This document shows positions 30,031 through 38,370 of a stretch of DNA of 64,000 bases, one piece after another. Every line of letters begins with the position of its first letter. Within the stretch, counting starts at the first letter, position 1. The notes under the pieces are model-generated. The model was not told where the DNA came from, searched no databases, and saw nothing but the letters and a program-made list of their open reading frames with translations. A program made the position numbers and the translations under genes. The stretch lies in the NCBI GenBank assembly GCA_003225075.1, contig QIAP01000046.1:1-64000 (forward strand). Reading direction: 5' to 3'. The DNA is from Acidobacteriota bacterium (GTDB lineage Bacteria; Acidobacteriota; Terriglobia; Terriglobales; Acidobacteriaceae).

Positions 30031-30563
30031 TTTCATGGGTTGCGTTCCGGCGTTTGGGTTTGGTGCTTTTTGCTGTGCTGTTGCTCGCTCGCCTCGGGCC
30101 AAATACCGCTGCGTGGGCGGCCGATGCCCTGCCGAGCGTCCAGTTGAATGCAGATTCGATTTCTCCGAGACCTATTGAGGAGCTTACCGGCAAAAACATT
30201 GCTCGTGACTATGCCTATGCGTGGCAGACGCTGGCACAGGCGTTGGATCAAGACCGCTCTGAACTATTGGACGGATACTTCACCGGGTTCGCAAAAGAGA
30301 CCTTGTCCCGGGCGGTTGCCGATCAGAAGAAAAGCGGAATTCGGGTCCACTATATCGATCACGGACACAAAGTAAGCGCACTCTTTTATTCCCCCAGTGG
30401 CGACGCCATGCAGTTGCGGGATACTGCGCAACTTGAAGTACAGGTTCTCGATGGAGACAAGATGGTCCATCAGGAACAGGTGGCGCTGAATTATCTGGTC
30501 TTGATGACGCCGGCCGCGGACCGATGGGTGGTGCGGTTGTTGGAAACAGTTCCTGGTTTCTGA
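30027..30563 (+). CDS. Small secreted hypothetical protein of the polysaccharide operon
   Basis: The 178-residue product has a signal peptide (LGLVLFAVLLLARLGPNTAAWA). A mature alpha+beta domain of about 135 residues follows (ARDYAYAWQTLAQALDQDRSELLDGYFTG, then several beta strands, ending RWVVRLLETVPGF). The pattern of a long helix followed by strands resembles an NTF2-like fold. It overlaps the previous gene by ATGA (30027-30030). I do not recognise a named family. Confidence 0.55.
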   Translation: MISWVAFRRLGLVLFAVLLLARLGPNTAAWAADALPSVQLNADSISPRPIEELTGKNIARDYAYAWQTLAQALDQDRSELLDGYFTGFAKETLSRAVADQKKSGIRVHYIDHGHKVSALFYSPSGDAMQLRDTAQLEVQVLDGDKMVHQEQVALNYLVLMTPAADRWVVRLLETVPGF

Positions 30564-30652
30564 CAACTGAACGACTCGCGAGTGCGCACAATAATCGGTG
30601 GTCTGAATGCATCAAACAGAGTGTTGTCAGTTTTCCAGAAGAGATTTTCTAA

Positions 30653-31666
30653 ATGAGGGTCAACCGTTTATCGCTCCTTCCCGTTCTTATTGCGGCTTTG
30701 GTTTTTCTCGCAATGGGATGCAATTCGAACGGAGTCCATCGCGCCATTCGAGATAACCTGCCGGTGGCCACTCCAGAGAGCTATCCCAGGGTACTCGCAG
30801 ACTACCAGCCCTGGTTTGGAGAACCCAAGCACATCAACGTCGGATATTCCACCCAAGATCCTGCGGTCCTGCGCTCACAAATTGAACAGGCGAAAAATAT
30901 GGGCATCTACGGTTTTGCCGTGGATTGGTACGGAACTCGCGACGCATTCGTCGACCGCAGCTACGCGCTATTGCAGAAAATAGCCAGCGAAAATCATTTC
31001 CGTGTGGCCCTCATGTACGACGAAACCGAGGAGGATAACGGTCACGCCACTGAAGATGCGCTGGACGCGTTCGACAAGGCCTACAAGTCATACATCGGTC
31101 CGAATGCGCCTGGTCGTGACGCCTACGTTTATTACAATGGTCGTCCGGTCATATTCATTTTTCCCAAGCGCGGTCATACCGATTGGAACCAGGTCCGCGC
31201 CCAGGTCAGCAACTGGCCGCAACCGCCGCTGCTCTTCTACAAAGACGAACCGCCGCAACAATATGCCAATGCCTTCGACGGTCTCTATGCCTGGGTCCAC
31301 CCTTCGAAAAACTGGACGCCGGATGGAAGCGATTGGGGCGAAGAGTACCTGGAGAACTTTTACAAGAAGATGAAAACCAGGTATCCCGATAAAATTCCGG
31401 TCGGGGGTGCGTGGCCGGGATTTAACGATGCGCGCGCCTCCTGGGGCCTGAACCGCCACATAGATCAACGCTGCGGGAAAACTTTTGAGGATACATTGCG
31501 CTTGTTCCGCCGCTATTACGATGAATCCCATCCTCTGCCTTTCTTGCTGATTGCCACATGGAACGATTATGAGGAAGGTACCGCTATTGAACGAGGGCTG
31601 GCACGTTGCGACCACAACCAACCGGCAACCCAGGCCGGCACTGCTGCGGAGAGTTCAGGCCGATGA
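30653..31666 (+). CDS. GH99/GH71-like lipoprotein, putative endo-acting glycosidase
   Basis: The 337-residue protein has a lipoprotein signal with lipobox LAMGC (C23). A (beta/alpha)8-type hydrolase domain related to GH99 endo-mannosidases and the WbsX-like family follows: VLADYQPWFG near residue 50, GIYGFAVDWYGTRD at about 85, VALMYDETEEDNGH at about 118, and LIATWNDYEEGTAIERG near the end. The acidic DE..EED and WNDYEEG clusters are where catalytic residues usually lie. Exopolysaccharide operons often code for a glycosidase that trims or releases polymer, as PelA does. That role is inferred. The following gene overlaps its stop (ATGA). Confidence 0.72.
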   Translation: MRVNRLSLLPVLIAALVFLAMGCNSNGVHRAIRDNLPVATPESYPRVLADYQPWFGEPKHINVGYSTQDPAVLRSQIEQAKNMGIYGFAVDWYGTRDAFVDRSYALLQKIASENHFRVALMYDETEEDNGHATEDALDAFDKAYKSYIGPNAPGRDAYVYYNGRPVIFIFPKRGHTDWNQVRAQVSNWPQPPLLFYKDEPPQQYANAFDGLYAWVHPSKNWTPDGSDWGEEYLENFYKKMKTRYPDKIPVGGAWPGFNDARASWGLNRHIDQRCGKTFEDTLRLFRRYYDESHPLPFLLIATWNDYEEGTAIERGLARCDHNQPATQAGTAAESSGR

Positions 31667-32790
31667 ATAAAACGCAATCAGCAACTCCATCAGACCTCTT
31701 TTCGAAAGTTCGCGAGCAGAACCAGGATTTCCATCAACTGTCACTTCTGCTGCTAGGCTCTGACGAACTGGCTGCAAGGGAACATGCCATGGAATCGCTG
31801 TTGGGTCGCGATCGCGACGGACTGGCGCGTCTCCTGGCGACGGCGGATACCCATCACGTAGTGGTGCGAGCTTTCCAGGTCTTACAAGGACGTGCCACAA
31901 ATGTTGGCGAACAGGAACTCGCACAGTGGGCTGCCACGGCCGTTTCCACGGAACAGGAGCGGGCCCAAAAAGCAGTTATTTTCCTGCGTTCAATTTGTGA
32001 AGCACTGAGCTCCACTGGATGCCCGGTGCTGGTGATCAAATCGCTGGAGCATTGGCCTGACTTGGGCAGCGATCTTGATCTGTTTACCACCGCCGACGAT
32101 CGTGGCGTGGTTCGAATCATGACAAAAAAACTCCATGCGCAAGTTCTGGACCGGAGTTGGGGCGACCGCCTGGCGCATAAATGGAACTTCAAAGTGCCAG
32201 GGTTAGCGGAGGCCATTGAAGTGCACGTGGCGCGGCTCGGCCAAACCGGCGAACACGTGGGCTTAGCGCGGCGGCTGGTCGAGGGTAGCCTCACGCGCGC
32301 CGTACATGGCTATGACTTCAGAGTGCCCGCAGCGGAAGGCAGCATCATTCTCTGCACATTGCAGCGTATGTACCGGCATTTCTACCTTCGACTGTGTGAC
32401 ATCGTGGATGCCGCCAATCTGGTTGAAAACCGGCCAATGGATTACGGACGATTGCGGACTATTGCAGAGCCAGCGGGGATCTGGCCCGGCGTAGCCACCT
32501 TCCTGAAGATCGTGTCGGATTACCTCGAAGCGTACCGGGGTCAGGGCCTCAACTTACCCGCAGAAGTCCTGTCGGCGGCGATGTTCGGGGGAGAGGCGCT
32601 TTTCTGTCGGGGTAATTTCCTGCGAATCCCAATTCTTCGGCAGGGAGCAAAGCTCTACACTATGCAAGTCACGAACGCCGCCTTTCGCGGCGATGTTCCC
32701 GCCGTGTTGCGCCTTAGTCTGCTGCCTTATCTTGGAGCGGCTGCGGCCATCGAGTACAAGCTCACCGGCAGCGATAAAGGAGTTTGGTAA
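31663..32790 (+). CDS. Nucleotidyltransferase-fold protein (uncharacterised NTP_transf_5 type)
   Basis: The 375-residue protein begins at an ATG overlapping the previous stop. An N-terminal helical region is followed by a nucleotidyltransferase-like core with VLVIKSLEHWPDLGSDLDLF (about 125-145). This matches the GSDxDx metal-binding pattern of the fold. Proteins of this family are often found in capsule or exosortase-linked polysaccharide loci, where they are thought to modify sugars or lipid carriers. The start is set by the ATGA overlap; an upstream in-frame start at 31606 would overlap the lipoprotein by 61 bp. It is the last gene of the operon and is followed by a strong hairpin at 32843. 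Confidence 0.65.
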   Translation: MNKTQSATPSDLFSKVREQNQDFHQLSLLLLGSDELAAREHAMESLLGRDRDGLARLLATADTHHVVVRAFQVLQGRATNVGEQELAQWAATAVSTEQERAQKAVIFLRSICEALSSTGCPVLVIKSLEHWPDLGSDLDLFTTADDRGVVRIMTKKLHAQVLDRSWGDRLAHKWNFKVPGLAEAIEVHVARLGQTGEHVGLARRLVEGSLTRAVHGYDFRVPAAEGSIILCTLQRMYRHFYLRLCDIVDAANLVENRPMDYGRLRTIAEPAGIWPGVATFLKIVSDYLEAYRGQGLNLPAEVLSAAMFGGEALFCRGNFLRIPILRQGAKLYTMQVTNAAFRGDVPAVLRLSLLPYLGAAAAIEYKLTGSDKGVW

Positions 32791-33129
32791 CCTAGCTCCT
32801 CTAATCGAGAATACCCATACCCAAAGACTCCACTAAAACAGCAAGCGCCGGTCACTGTTGTGATCGGCGCTTACTTGCTTCGCTTTGGGGGAGATCGATC
32901 TCACGTATAAAAGTACCGGTTCCTGTCGGCTCGAAGCTATCGGGGCAAATCTGTATCCCTGGCTGAAAATCGCTGTAGGGCAATCCGCGTTATCCGCACT
33001 AGCCGTCTCAAAGTGCGTCAAGCAGCCAACCTTGCTGTTTTCATTTACTCCGTGCGCTGAATCGCCTATGATGCTCGCGCTTAACCGCGGCCCCAGAAAA
33101 CGACACTACGGGTAACGTTGAAGACATCC
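32791..33129. other. Intergenic region between the polysaccharide operon and the symporter
   Basis: Apart from the hairpin at 32843-32872, this stretch shows only short unconvincing reading frames on both strands. The symporter promoter must lie here, but I see no clear -35/-10 pair. Confidence 0.5.
32843..32872 (+). terminator. Strong hairpin after the polysaccharide operon
   Basis: AAGCGCCGGTCAC pairs with GTGATCGGCGCTT (13 bp, one G-U) around a 4-nt loop, 52 bp after the last stop codon. The outer bases AGCAAG/CTTGCT can extend it. The T-run is poor, so it may be a Rho-dependent or RNA-stabilising end, not a classical terminator. Confidence 0.55.
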
Positions 33130-34827
33130 ATGAATCATGCTGCCGCCATTACACATCGCACGCTCGCTCCCGTGGATCTGGTCATCATCGGAATTTATTT
33201 CCTGGTGGTATTTGCCATCGGGTTTTATTTCGCCCGCAAAGAACGCACCTCAACTGACTACTTCCTGGCTGGCCGCGATATTGGCTGGTTTGCTATCGGC
33301 GCGTCGCTATTCGTCTCCAATATTTCGACCGAACACTTCATCGGCCTGGCCGGTTCTGGAGCCACCTCGGGGTTGGCAGTTGGACATTTTGAGTGGCTGG
33401 CCTGTCTGATTCTACTAATCCTCGGCTGGGTGTTTGTGCCTTTCTATTTGCGGTCGAACGTCTTCACCATGCCCGAATTTCTGGAACGCCGCTTCAATCG
33501 CAACTGCGCTGTCTACCTGGCCAGCATCTCCATCATCGCTTATGTATTCACGAAAATATCGGTCCACCTCTACGCAGCGGCCATCGTGCTGGAACGCGTA
33601 GTGGGTTGGAATCAATGGACCGCGGCAATCGTACTGGTGATAGCGACTGGAATCTACACCGTCGCGGGCGGACTGGCTGCCGTCATTTACACCGACCTGG
33701 TGCAGACAATGATTTTGATTGCCGGTGCCGTCATCCTCACCTTCGTCGGTTTGGACCGCGTCGGCGGCTTCGCCGGATTGCGGGCTGCTGTCCCCGCCAA
33801 TTACTTCCACATGATTAAGCCCATGACTGATCCCGAGTTTCCCTGGACAGGCATCTTCTTCGGGGCGCCCATTCTCGGCATCTGGTACTGGTGTACGGAC
33901 CAGGTGATTGTTCAGCGCGTCCTCTCCGCTCGTGATGAAGGACACGCAAAAGCGGGTACCATCTTTGCCGGTTTCCTGAAGGTTCTTCCTGTCTTCATGC
34001 TTGTTCTGCCCGGCCTGATTGCTTTTGCGCTTTACCGCGACTTGTTCAAGATCGGTCCGCACGGCCAGGTACTCAACGGCGATATTGCATATCCCACGCT
34101 CATCATTAACTTGCTGCCTACCGGCCTCGTCGGACTGATGATCGCCGCTCTGCTGGCAGCTTTGATGGGCGCCATGAGTTCAGTTTTCAACTCGGCTTCC
34201 ACGCTGGTCACACTGGATTTCTACAAGAAACTTCGTCCCCAGGCCTCGGAAATGCAGCTTGTCAGCTTTGGCCGCGCTGCCACCGGAATTATGGTGGTGC
34301 TTGGCCTGTTGTGGGTGCCATTCATTCACCTGATCAGCAGCCAGCTTTATATTTATCTGCAAAGCGTGCAGGCCTACATCAGTCCGCCGATCGCAGCCTG
34401 TTTTATTCTGGGGATTCTCTGGACGCGCCTGAACGGAGCAGGGGCGATCAGTTCACTGCTGACAGGCTTCGTCATGGGGACCGTACGTTTCATCTTCGAG
34501 ATTACCGATCGCCTGGGCGCCTCTCCGCGCTACAGTTCGCCCGTAATTCGCTGGATCATTGACATGAACTTTCTGCATTACGCCATTTTCATGTTTGTGG
34601 TTTGTTCTTTAGTCCTTATTGCGGTGAGCTTGATGACGCCGGCGCCGGATCGGCGTAAGCTGGCCGGACTCACCTTCGCCACGGTGGACGAAAAAATGGA
34701 CACGGTCGCCGTGGGTACCCCGCAATTTAAGCCTGCGAAGGAAACAGCCCTTGAACGCCGACTAAATATTGTTTTCAGCCTGGGATTGGTAGCGACGGTG
34801 GTCGGACTGTGGATATATTTCCGATAG
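33130..34827 (+). CDS. Sodium:solute symporter, SGLT/SSS family
   Basis: The 565-residue transporter has about 14 membrane helices. It carries the SSS pattern of vertebrate SGLT-like members: DYFLAGRDIGWFAIGASLFVSNIS (the first core helices with the GASL..SNI sodium-site motif), WWC-like GIWYWCTDQVIVQRVLSARD, and LAALMGAMSSVFNSASTLVTLDFYK (helix 8, holding the SSxxNS sodium ligands). The substrate is probably a sugar, inferred from closeness to SGLTs. ATG 33130 is preferred over the TTG at 33118 because a GAAG ribosome site lies 6 bp upstream. It is a single gene with no evident partner. Confidence 0.88.
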   Translation: MNHAAAITHRTLAPVDLVIIGIYFLVVFAIGFYFARKERTSTDYFLAGRDIGWFAIGASLFVSNISTEHFIGLAGSGATSGLAVGHFEWLACLILLILGWVFVPFYLRSNVFTMPEFLERRFNRNCAVYLASISIIAYVFTKISVHLYAAAIVLERVVGWNQWTAAIVLVIATGIYTVAGGLAAVIYTDLVQTMILIAGAVILTFVGLDRVGGFAGLRAAVPANYFHMIKPMTDPEFPWTGIFFGAPILGIWYWCTDQVIVQRVLSARDEGHAKAGTIFAGFLKVLPVFMLVLPGLIAFALYRDLFKIGPHGQVLNGDIAYPTLIINLLPTGLVGLMIAALLAALMGAMSSVFNSASTLVTLDFYKKLRPQASEMQLVSFGRAATGIMVVLGLLWVPFIHLISSQLYIYLQSVQAYISPPIAACFILGILWTRLNGAGAISSLLTGFVMGTVRFIFEITDRLGASPRYSSPVIRWIIDMNFLHYAIFMFVVCSLVLIAVSLMTPAPDRRKLAGLTFATVDEKMDTVAVGTPQFKPAKETALERRLNIVFSLGLVATVVGLWIYFR

Positions 34828-34878
34828 AAGATACGGTCTTAACAGGCGGGCGGACGCGTTACACAACACATCGCGCTT

Positions 34879-35433
34879 CTACTTGCTGCCGCTAGTACGC
34901 TTTTTCTGCAATTCATCCAGCGCTCCTAAAACTTCCTGACTGTGATTCTTCGGATCCACGCTCGTATAAACGCGGACAATCCTGCCTTCCGGATCGATGA
35001 TGAAGGTATGGCGCGCTGAGAACTTCACTAGCAGCAGATTGGTGAGCGAATCATACGCAGTTGAAACCTTGCGGTCGGTGTCAGCCAGCAGCTTGAAATT
35101 CAACCCCTCCTTAGAGCAGAAGTGCTTGTGCGAATCCACGCTGTCTACACTGACCCCAAGCACGACGGCGTTTCTCTGGGCGTACTGCGCCTGGTCGCGC
35201 TGAAAGTTGCGTGCTTCAAGCGTGCACCCGCTGGTGAAATCTCGGGGATAAAAATACAGCACCACCCACTTTCCGCGATAGTCCTTGAGACTGACTGGCT
35301 TGCCTTCCTGCGAAGGAAGAGTGAAATCAGGGGCCATACTGCCAACCGCTGGTGTAGATGACGCACCAGAGGCGAGCAGACTAGCGCCTGCAACGACGGA
35401 AGTAATTATCATCATGGCAATGTGTCGCCGCAT
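34879..35433 (-). CDS. Exported peroxiredoxin, AhpC/TSA (Bcp/PrxQ-like)
   Basis: The protein has 184 residues with an N-terminal signal or anchor (IAMMIITSVVAGASLLASG). A thioredoxin-fold peroxiredoxin domain follows, with the peroxidatic site DFTSGC (Thr67, Cys70), the PDFTLP start block and the DP.GRIVRVY end block. Cys106 (KHFCSKEG) is the only other Cys and may be the resolving one; the usual PrxQ second Cys five residues after the first is absent. It should reduce peroxides outside the cytoplasm. ATG 35433 is chosen because AGGAGGAGG lies 7 bp upstream. Three tandem repeats lie just before that ribosome site. Confidence 0.88.
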   Translation of the reverse strand: MRRHIAMMIITSVVAGASLLASGASSTPAVGSMAPDFTLPSQEGKPVSLKDYRGKWVVLYFYPRDFTSGCTLEARNFQRDQAQYAQRNAVVLGVSVDSVDSHKHFCSKEGLNFKLLADTDRKVSTAYDSLTNLLLVKFSARHTFIIDPEGRIVRVYTSVDPKNHSQEVLGALDELQKKRTSGSK

Positions 35434-35449
35434 GAAAACCTCCTCCTGG

Positions 35450-35493
35450 TACGACAATAGAATTGGTACGACAAGAGATTACTACGACAATAG
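35450..35493. repeat. Three tandem copies of TACGACAATAG upstream of the peroxiredoxin gene
   Basis: Copies start at 35450, 35467 and 35483 (the middle one reads TACGACAAGAG), a spacing of 17 and 16 bp. They lie 17-60 bp before the peroxiredoxin start on the opposite strand. The regular near-helical-turn multiple and the place next to the ribosome site suggest a protein-binding array or leader control element. Confidence 0.55.
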
Positions 35494-35675
35494 ATTACTC
35501 TCTCACCGGCTGCCCATTCGGCTCACCTTGCCTGTGCGCAACTAGCGGTCCGGCGGTAACTGCGGACGAGACCCAAACTCGGAATGTACGCTGACAATTC
35601 CCGCCTACCCGCCAGCAAAATTCCAAATAATTGAATATCATGGAAGGTTCAGCACTCAAAGGACGGTGACAACAG

Positions 35676-38354
35676 GTGGCGGAGACGCAGACAAACGGCT
35701 TGGAAGTTCTCGAAACCAGAGAATGGCTTGACTCTCTGGATTACGTACTGTCGAAAGGCGGACCGGATCGGGCCGGGAGGCTGCTGCAGCAGTTAGCGCT
35801 GCACGCCCGGCGCGCCGCCGGAGTCAACCTTCCCTTTACCGCAACGACTCCTTATCAGAACACCATCCCAGCGCGCCAGCAGCCCCCTTTCCCCGGCAGC
35901 CAGGAGATGGAGCGGCGCATCAAGAGCCTGGTTCGCTGGAATGCGCTGGCAATGGTGGTGCGCGCCAACAAGATTCAAGAGGGCATTGGCGGTCATATTT
36001 CCACCTATGCGTCTGCCGCCACGCTGTATGAAGTCGCTTTCAATCATTTCCTGCACGCGCGTAACGAGTCAGGCGATCGCGACATCGTCTATTTCCAGGG
36101 TCACGCTGCGCCGGGGATGTATGGGCGCGCCTACCTCGAAGGCCGCATCCCGAAACAAAAGCTGGAGAATTTTCGCCGCGAGTTGCGGCCCGGCGGCGGC
36201 CTTGCATCTTATCCGCATCCCTGGCTGATGCCTGATTTCTGGGAATTCCCCACTGTATCTATGGGGCTCGGACCGATCCAGGCAATTTATCAGGCGCGGT
36301 TCATCAAATATCTTGAGAATCGCGGGCTTAAGGAGTCGAGGGGCGGCAAGGTCTGGGCCTTTCTTGGTGACGGCGAAATGGATGAGCCCGAATCTCTGGG
36401 TTCAATCACTCTGGCCTCCCGCGAGAGATTAGACAATCTCATCTTCGTAGTGAACTGCAACTTGCAGCGCCTGGATGGCCCCGTCCGTGGCAATGGAAAG
36501 ATCATTCAAGAACTCGAGGCAATCTTCCGTGGCGCCGGCTGGAACGTGATCAAAGTCATCTGGGGTACCGATTGGGACAGTCTTATCCAGAACGATCGCG
36601 ACGGCTTGTTGGTGCGGCGTATGGGCGAAATCACGGACGGACAGTATCAGAAATACTTTGTCGAGAGCGGAGCGTACTTCCGCCAAAACTTCTTCGGCAC
36701 CGACCCTCGCCTGCTCAAGATGGTAGAGCATCTGTCGGACGAGCAACTGGCGCGCATGCGTCTCGGGGGTCACGATCCCATCAAAGTGCATGCAGGTTAT
36801 AAGGCGGCCGTTGAGCACACCGGGTCCCCGACCCTGATCCTGGCAAAGACAATCAAGGGATATGGTCTGGGAGAAGCCGGGGAAGGCAAGAACATTACTC
36901 ATCAGCAGAAGAAATTAAACGATGATGAGCTGCGTATTTTCCGCTCGCGCTTCGGGATTCCTATACCAGATGGCGAACTCCACGATGCGCCGTTCTACCG
37001 GCCGTCCGACGACAGTGCCGAAATCCAATACATGCAGGAAAGGCGTAGGCAACTCGGTGGCTATCTGCCGGAGAGAAAGGTTCGCTCCACTCCACTGAAA
37101 GCGGTGCCGGAGTCTCACTTTGAGGAGTTCTACAAGGGAACTGATGGCCGGGAAGCCTCCACCACCATGGTATTCGTGCGCCTGCTCTCGAAGTTGTTGC
37201 GTGATCCGGAAATTGGCAAGCTGATCGTTCCGATCATTCCGGATGAAGCGCGTACTTTCGGCATGGAGGCGCTATTCCGGCAGGTCGGTATTTACTCGAG
37301 CGTGGGTCAGCTCTACGAACCCGTCGACATGGATACGCTGCTCTATTACAAGGAAGCAAAAAACGGACAGATCCTGGAAGAAGGCATTACCGAAGCCGGA
37401 TCGATGTGCTCATTCATCGCCGCCGGCACCGCGTACGCCAATCATGGCATCAATACCATTCCCTTCTTCATTTACTACTCCATGTTTGGTTTCCAGCGCA
37501 TTGGCGACTTAATATGGGCCGCTGGCGATATGCGTTGTCGCGGCTTCCTGGTTGGTGGTACCGCCGGACGAACCACGCTTGCCGGCGAGGGACTGCAACA
37601 CCAGGACGGCCACAGTCACGTGCTGGCGCTCTCTTTACCCAACCTGCGGGCCTATGATCCAGCCTTCGCGTACGAGATCGCTGTCATCATCCAGGATGGC
37701 ATCAAGCGCATGTATGTGGATCAGGAGTCGGTCTTCTATTACCTGACTGTCACCAACGAACCGCTTCCCATGCCCGAAATGCCCAACGGGCGGAATGTCC
37801 GCGAAGGCATTCTCAAAGGTATGTATGCCTTCAAGTCTTCACAGAAAAAGGATGCCAAGCTGCACGCGCAGCTCCTCGGCAGCGGCACCATCATGTACGA
37901 AGTCCTTAAAGCACAGCAGATTCTGGAAGAGAAATATGGAGTTGCGGCTGACGTTTGGAGCGTAACCAGTTATAAAGAGCTTTATCGCGACGGCAACGAC
38001 TGCGAGCGGTGGAACATGCTGCATCCGGGCGCACCGCCGAAGGCGCCGTACGTGAGTCAGACGCTGAAAAACGCACCCGGCGTATTTGTCGCGGCATCGG
38101 ATTATATGAAGGTTCTGCCGGAAAGTATCGCGCAGTGGGTGCCGCGCCGCTTGGTCTGTTTGGGCACAGACGGGTTTGGACGCAGCGAGAATCGTGCTTC
38201 ATTGCGCGACTTTTTCGAAGTAGATGCCAAGCACGTTGTACTTGCAACTCTTACAGCCTTGCAGCGCGAACAACAGATCAAGCCGGAAGTGGTGCAGCAG
38301 GCAATTCGCGATCTGGGAATTAATCCGGAAAAACCCAACCCGGTCGTCAGCTAA
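35676..38354 (+). CDS. aceE: Pyruvate dehydrogenase E1 component, homodimeric type
   Basis: AceE (892 residues; the E. coli protein is 887) decarboxylates pyruvate with thiamine diphosphate and passes the acetyl group to E2. The ThDP site reads GDGEMDEPESLGS...VVNCNLQRLDGPV, the GDG-NCN motif of E1 enzymes. Other family blocks are IQEGIGGHISTYASAATLYE, QGHAAPGMYGRAYLEGR and RTTLAGEGLQHQDGHSH. It starts at GTG 35676 with GGA-type pairing about 12 bp upstream. It is first in an aceE-aceF-lpdA operon with 16- and 9-bp gaps, so all three subunits of the complex are co-expressed. Confidence 0.97.
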   Translation: MAETQTNGLEVLETREWLDSLDYVLSKGGPDRAGRLLQQLALHARRAAGVNLPFTATTPYQNTIPARQQPPFPGSQEMERRIKSLVRWNALAMVVRANKIQEGIGGHISTYASAATLYEVAFNHFLHARNESGDRDIVYFQGHAAPGMYGRAYLEGRIPKQKLENFRRELRPGGGLASYPHPWLMPDFWEFPTVSMGLGPIQAIYQARFIKYLENRGLKESRGGKVWAFLGDGEMDEPESLGSITLASRERLDNLIFVVNCNLQRLDGPVRGNGKIIQELEAIFRGAGWNVIKVIWGTDWDSLIQNDRDGLLVRRMGEITDGQYQKYFVESGAYFRQNFFGTDPRLLKMVEHLSDEQLARMRLGGHDPIKVHAGYKAAVEHTGSPTLILAKTIKGYGLGEAGEGKNITHQQKKLNDDELRIFRSRFGIPIPDGELHDAPFYRPSDDSAEIQYMQERRRQLGGYLPERKVRSTPLKAVPESHFEEFYKGTDGREASTTMVFVRLLSKLLRDPEIGKLIVPIIPDEARTFGMEALFRQVGIYSSVGQLYEPVDMDTLLYYKEAKNGQILEEGITEAGSMCSFIAAGTAYANHGINTIPFFIYYSMFGFQRIGDLIWAAGDMRCRGFLVGGTAGRTTLAGEGLQHQDGHSHVLALSLPNLRAYDPAFAYEIAVIIQDGIKRMYVDQESVFYYLTVTNEPLPMPEMPNGRNVREGILKGMYAFKSSQKKDAKLHAQLLGSGTIMYEVLKAQQILEEKYGVAADVWSVTSYKELYRDGNDCERWNMLHPGAPPKAPYVSQTLKNAPGVFVAASDYMKVLPESIAQWVPRRLVCLGTDGFGRSENRASLRDFFEVDAKHVVLATLTALQREQQIKPEVVQQAIRDLGINPEKPNPVVS

Positions 38355-38370
38355 GAAAGGTAACTGCTAA

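Noticed and set aside
32885-33115. 76-codon plus-strand frame before the symporter
   Set aside because: There is no ribosome site, the composition is non-coding-like, and the opposite strand has an equally long frame.
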